Assembly (NCBI GenBank): GCA_020027415.1
Contig: JAHRAW010000016.1
Coordinates: forward strand, 1-8,873
DNA length: 8,873 nucleotides
Reading direction: 5' to 3'
From: Gammaproteobacteria bacterium
GTDB lineage: Bacteria; Pseudomonadota; Gammaproteobacteria; Arenicellales; Poriferihabitantaceae
Part shown: in pieces, positions 6,352-8,873 of the stretch
How positions within the stretch are numbered: position 1 is the first letter of the stretch
Layout: each line of letters starts with the position of its first letter
The notes under the pieces: generated by a model
Told to the model about the DNA's origin: nothing
Database searches by the model: none
What the model saw: only the letters and a program-made list of their open reading frames with translations
Translations under genes and position numbers: made by a program

Positions 6352-8319
6352 TCACGAATCGGTCGGCGCATACCGCAAGGTGGCCAGCACATTGAGCCCG
6401 TCTTGCGGATAGCCGGCGGCGGTTTGGTATTGTTTGTCAAGCAGGTTATTGATTTTCAAGCCGAGCGACCAATTGCGCTCCAAGCGGAATTCGCCGCGCA
6501 CATTGACTAACGCAAACCCGGCCACCGCAGTTTCGCCAAAATCCAAACTGCTGCTTTGCGCGAACACATTGACGGCAAGCATGCGCGTGCCGAAACGGCG
6601 GCTAATATCCAAATCCAGGTTGCGTTGCGGGCGTTTCAGCAAGCGTTTGCCGTTGCGGTCGCCGGCGGTTTGCGTTGCCTCTTGCCAACTCAGGGTGCTG
6701 CGCACATCCCACGCGCGCAGGCCGGCGGAAGCGGTCAACTCCACCCCCACAATGCGCGCCCGCTGCACATTCACCGGCCTACTCACCGGGCGCAGCACGC
6801 CGCCAATGGTCTGCATTTGGGTGCGGCTGGCAATCAAATTATTGAGGGTGGTTTGATACCAGTTGGCTTCCCACTTGGCGCGCTTGCCGCGCCGCGAAAA
6901 GCCAACGTTGAAACTTTTGGAAGTTTCCGGCTGTAGTTCCGGGTTGGAACGAAAAATGCCAAAGTCGGTGCCGCTAAAAATGCCGGCATCGGATTGCGGC
7001 GTATACAGGACATTAAAATGCGGCGCCTTAAAGGCGGTGCCGTACGAGGCGGTGAGGCGGTGTCGCTCGCCCAGCCGCCGCCCCCAGCCGAGGCTGCCGG
7101 TGGTCTGCCCGCCGAATTGTTCGTCCTCATCGTGGCGCAGCGAGAACTCCACATCGTGCTCGTTAAACTCGCTGCGCCACCAAGTAAAGAAACCGACATT
7201 GTCGCGGTGCGTCACGGTGAAATCGGTGCTGCCATCCACTTGGTCGGCGACATAATCCACCCCCGCCGCCAGACGGGTGGTGGCGCTCAACTGGATATCG
7301 TTTTGCCAGTTCGCCTGCGCGCGGTCGGTGACAAAGCGGCTCGCGCTTACGCCATTGCTAAAACTTTCCAGATCGTCCTTGGCGTGCGCAAGCGCGAAGG
7401 AAGTCTGCCAGCGGGGATGCGCCTGCCAGCGCGTTTTCAAGCCGACCGTGCGGATGAGGTTCTGCGAACTATTAAAAAACCCGTCAAACTCGGTTTCGCT
7501 TGCGGTGTGCAGGACATTGCCTTCCACCGATACCTCCTCAGTCGGCGAGGCGCCGCCGCGCGCCGAGATGGAGTGGTTTTGATAGCCGTCCGCATCGCGC
7601 TCATCAATGCAAAATGCGGCGCGGCAGACATCGTAGCCGTCGGCGAGGTGGCTGGCGAAGCCGAGGTTGTACCAACCGCGCCCGCGCCCGAGTTCAGTAG
7701 CCGCGCCGCCGCGCACCCCGACATGCGCTTGATGCGTGTTATGACTGCCGCCGCTGATCGAGAACTGCGTGCGCGTTTTAGCGCCATCACCGCCGCCGCC
7801 CGCGCGGGTGAAAATTTGAATCACCCCGCCGATCGCTTCCGAGCCATACAAACTGGAGCGCGGTCCACGCACCACTTCTATTTTTTCAATTTGGTCAAGC
7901 GGCAGGTGTTCAAATTGCGTTAAGCCGCTGGTTGCGGAGCCGACTTTCACGCCGTCAATCAGCGTCAACACATGATTGGAGTTGGCGCCGCGCAGAAATA
8001 AAGTGGTCAGTTGCCCGCCGCCGCCGTTATTAGACAGCGTCAGCCCCGGCACCGTGCGCAGCACTTCTTGCACCGTGTTGGCTTGGGTTTGTTCAATTTG
8101 TCGGCGCGTGATGACGGTGACCGGCGACAAGGTTTCATCCGCCGTTTCCGCGACCCGCGAGGCGGTGATGAGGATGGTAAGGGGTTCTTGCGGCGCTTGC
8201 GCGTGCGCAGATTGAAGGTGGAACGGTAGCGGCAGCAACGCAACCAACATGAAAATGAAAACCGCAACCGCAATAACAACGCAACGGCCGGCGCGCGCCG
8301 GCAACATAAAGATCGGCAT
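6352..8319 (-). CDS. btuB: TonB-dependent vitamin B12 outer-membrane receptor BtuB
   Basis: This 655-residue protein takes cobalamin across the outer membrane using energy relayed by TonB-ExbBD. Residues 1-40 form a signal peptide (hydrophobic VVIAVAVFIFMLVALLPL, cleavage after SAHA). A TonB box-like LTILITAS (47-54) is followed by the plug domain (about 55-175), with TVQEVLRTVPGLTLSNNGGG, LRGANSNHVLTLIDGVKVG and IEKIEVVRGPRSSLYGSEAI. A 22-strand type barrel follows, ending NNLLDKQYQTAAGYPQDGL and a final strand LATLRY plus APTDS. The barrel therefore does not end exactly in an aromatic residue. The start was chosen because GGAG lies 6 nt upstream and a signal peptide begins there; an in-frame ATG at 8475 lies inside the riboswitch and is rejected. 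Regulation by the upstream cobalamin riboswitch supports cobalamin as the substrate. btuF follows with overlapping or near-abutting coding sequence. Confidence 0.94.
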   Translation of the reverse strand: MPIFMLPARAGRCVVIAVAVFIFMLVALLPLPFHLQSAHAQAPQEPLTILITASRVAETADETLSPVTVITRRQIEQTQANTVQEVLRTVPGLTLSNNGGGGQLTTLFLRGANSNHVLTLIDGVKVGSATSGLTQFEHLPLDQIEKIEVVRGPRSSLYGSEAIGGVIQIFTRAGGGGDGAKTRTQFSISGGSHNTHQAHVGVRGGAATELGRGRGWYNLGFASHLADGYDVCRAAFCIDERDADGYQNHSISARGGASPTEEVSVEGNVLHTASETEFDGFFNSSQNLIRTVGLKTRWQAHPRWQTSFALAHAKDDLESFSNGVSASRFVTDRAQANWQNDIQLSATTRLAAGVDYVADQVDGSTDFTVTHRDNVGFFTWWRSEFNEHDVEFSLRHDEDEQFGGQTTGSLGWGRRLGERHRLTASYGTAFKAPHFNVLYTPQSDAGIFSGTDFGIFRSNPELQPETSKSFNVGFSRRGKRAKWEANWYQTTLNNLIASRTQMQTIGGVLRPVSRPVNVQRARIVGVELTASAGLRAWDVRSTLSWQEATQTAGDRNGKRLLKRPQRNLDLDISRRFGTRMLAVNVFAQSSSLDFGETAVAGFALVNVRGEFRLERNWSLGLKINNLLDKQYQTAAGYPQDGLNVLATLRYAPTDS

Positions 8320-8322
8320 GAG

Positions 8323-8357
8323 AAACTCCGTATCGCGCACCCGCGCATAGAGAGTTT
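8323..8357 (-). promoter_or_regulatory. Shine-Dalgarno-masking hairpin of btuB (riboswitch expression platform)
   Basis: In the transcript, AAACTC (8357-8352) pairs with GAGTTT (8328-8323), which covers most of the GGAG ribosome site. Inside it, TATGCGC and GCGC-G-ATA pair around a GGGU loop. No U-tract follows, so control is more likely at translation than by termination. This matches the P13 hairpin role in cobalamin riboswitches of proteobacteria; the pairing was found by eye. Confidence 0.55.
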
Positions 8358-8390
8358 GGGCGAGCCCTCCCGAGGGGTTCGCGTCAATTC

Positions 8391-8657
8391 CCAGGCCGGT
8401 CTCCGGGCTCATGAGCCATTGCGCGCGGGTCTGAATTTTGACCAGCCGGCAACGCCGCGGTTTACGCCTTCCCATCTCCGTAGAGACAGTGGCTGTGGCA
8501 AACTGCGTCTCATTTACCGTTGCGGGGGCAGCGTCGGGGTTGCCGCGTTTGGCTAAACTTAAGCCTAATTTGCCTAAGCCGAAGCATTGGCGGCGTACCG
8601 ACTTCCCGTTTCACTCCCGCTGCGCTATAAACCATCACCCCCAGCGGGAAGCACCTG
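8391..8657 (-). promoter_or_regulatory. Cobalamin (AdoCbl-type) riboswitch with expanded P5 loop
   Basis: Reading the minus strand, the conserved cobalamin riboswitch elements occur in order. They are CAGGTGC (8657-8651), GAAACGGGAAGTC (8612-8600), GCTGCCCCCGCAACGGTAA (8532-8514), GCCACTG (8493-8487), GGGAAGGCG (8473-8465) and the B12 box AGCCCGGAGACCGGCCTG (8409-8392). It lies between the btuB promoter and the btuB start and should repress btuBF when cobalamin is plentiful. The P5 stem GTCGG/CCGAC (8602-8598 with 8537-8533) encloses 60 nt, where about 7-10 nt is usual. Overall length is about 267 nt against the common 200. Confidence 0.93.
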
Positions 8658-8666
8658 AAATCTTTT

Positions 8667-8684
8667 CCCCGCCCATCGGCGGGG
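8667..8684 (-). other. Hairpin at the predicted 5' end of the btuB leader
   Basis: CCCCGCC and GGCGGGG pair around a GATG loop (7 bp, all G-C). The predicted transcription start is near 8684, so this stem would sit at the very 5' end of the mRNA, before the riboswitch. A 5'-terminal stem could protect the transcript from decay; this role is inferred. Confidence 0.5.
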
Positions 8685-8690
8685 ACGGAG

Positions 8691-8719
8691 AATCTAATCT
8701 CGGCGGCGTGGCTTGTCAA
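8691..8719 (-). promoter_or_regulatory. Sigma70-like promoter of btuBF
   Basis: On the minus strand a perfect -35 TTGACA (8719-8714) is followed after 17 bp by TAGATT (8696-8691) as the -10. It lies about 34 nt upstream of the first conserved riboswitch element and faces btuB. It gives a leader of roughly 365 nt. Confidence 0.75.
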
Positions 8720-8730
8720 GCATTTTGTTT

Positions 8731-8758
8731 CATATGCCGACCGCGGGGCTTGCATATG
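8731..8758. promoter_or_regulatory. Dyad CATATGC-N14-GCATATG between divergent genes (candidate operator)
   Basis: Arms CATATGC (8731-8737) and GCATATG (8752-8758) are perfect inverted copies with centres 21 bp apart, two helical turns. The dyad lies just upstream of the btuB -35 and about 60 bp before the divergent gene at 8819. A regulator could bind here, but none is visible in the window. Confidence 0.35.
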
Positions 8759-8818
8759 CAAACCACTTGCGGTAGCCTGCGGTCTCCAATCTTGTTTCAA
8801 CCAATAGGAGAAAATCCA

Positions 8819-8873
8819 ATGAAACTTTTTTCACGCAAGCAATCGCAACTCTTATCGCTCCTAGTCGGCATGC
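8819..8873 (+). CDS. Start of an exported or membrane protein gene (partial at right edge)
   Basis: AGGAG (8806-8810) with 8 nt spacing precedes an ATG at 8819. The frame stays open to the window edge and gives 18 residues: MKLFSRKQSQ, then LLSLLVGM. A short basic N-terminus followed by a Leu-rich stretch looks like the beginning of a signal peptide or membrane anchor. It is divergent from btuBF. The function cannot be told from 18 residues. Confidence 0.7.
   Translation, partial: MKLFSRKQSQLLSLLVGM

Noticed and set aside
6994..7923. A 309-codon open frame on the plus strand opposite btuB
   Set aside because: Its translation is low-complexity Ala/Arg-rich sequence with no recognisable domain or ribosome site, and it lies entirely antisense to a clear TonB-dependent receptor. 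GC-rich antisense frames are expected.
8320..8475. Extended btuB N-terminus starting at 8475
   Set aside because: It would run through the riboswitch B12 box and the Shine-Dalgarno region, and it would place the signal peptide internally. The ATG at 8319 has GGAG at good spacing.
1..8873. CRISPR array, tRNA, rRNA or insertion sequence
   Set aside because: No regularly spaced repeats, cloverleaf, ribosomal sequence, transposase or terminal inverted repeats were found on either strand.

Overview
This is a chromosomal window from a Gram-negative bacterium with moderately high GC. It is most likely a gamma- or betaproteobacterium. It carries a TonB-dependent outer-membrane receptor, a two-PDZ periplasmic HtrA protease, Sec signal peptides ending in AHA, and a proteobacterial-type cobalamin riboswitch. 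The theme of the right two thirds is uptake of cobalamin (and possibly heme) across both membranes.

Layout. Positions 1-626 hold the 3' part of a type III restriction (Res) subunit that enters from the left edge. Its C-terminal nuclease region has been lost and replaced by repeat-like sequence, so it looks like a remnant. Tail to tail with it, on the minus strand, is a DegP/MucD-type protease (640-2121). A 264-bp divergent intergenic region with a (GCCGTA)3 tandem leads into a plus-strand pair. This pair is a FecCD-family permease (2386-3510) and its ATPase (3530-4345), both most like the hemin importer HmuUV. A sigma70-like promoter overlaps the ATPase stop codon and drives a small outer-membrane beta-barrel gene (4451-5174). 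That gene is interrupted by a 10-C homopolymer: at C10 the frame stops after 18 codons, while C9 or C12 gives a clean 240-residue exported protein. It is therefore a strong candidate for on/off phase variation. A terminator and a degenerate dispersed repeat follow.

On the minus strand from the right come btuB (6352-8319) and btuF (5363-6307, possibly from 6355). These are the TonB-dependent cobalamin receptor and the periplasmic cobalamin-binding protein. They sit in a tight operon behind a sigma70-like promoter (8691-8719) and a cobalamin riboswitch (about 8391-8657). The riboswitch is unusual in that the P5 loop carries about 50 extra nucleotides. A hairpin just before btuB can mask its Shine-Dalgarno sequence, which suggests translational control. 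A divergent gene with a good ribosome-binding site begins at 8819 and runs off the right edge.

How the genes fit together. BtuB takes cobalamin across the outer membrane and BtuF binds it in the periplasm. The convergent permease/ATPase pair is the only inner-membrane ABC module in view, so it may complete the route even though it resembles heme importers. The most notable finds are the poly-C switch in the beta-barrel gene and the expanded riboswitch.
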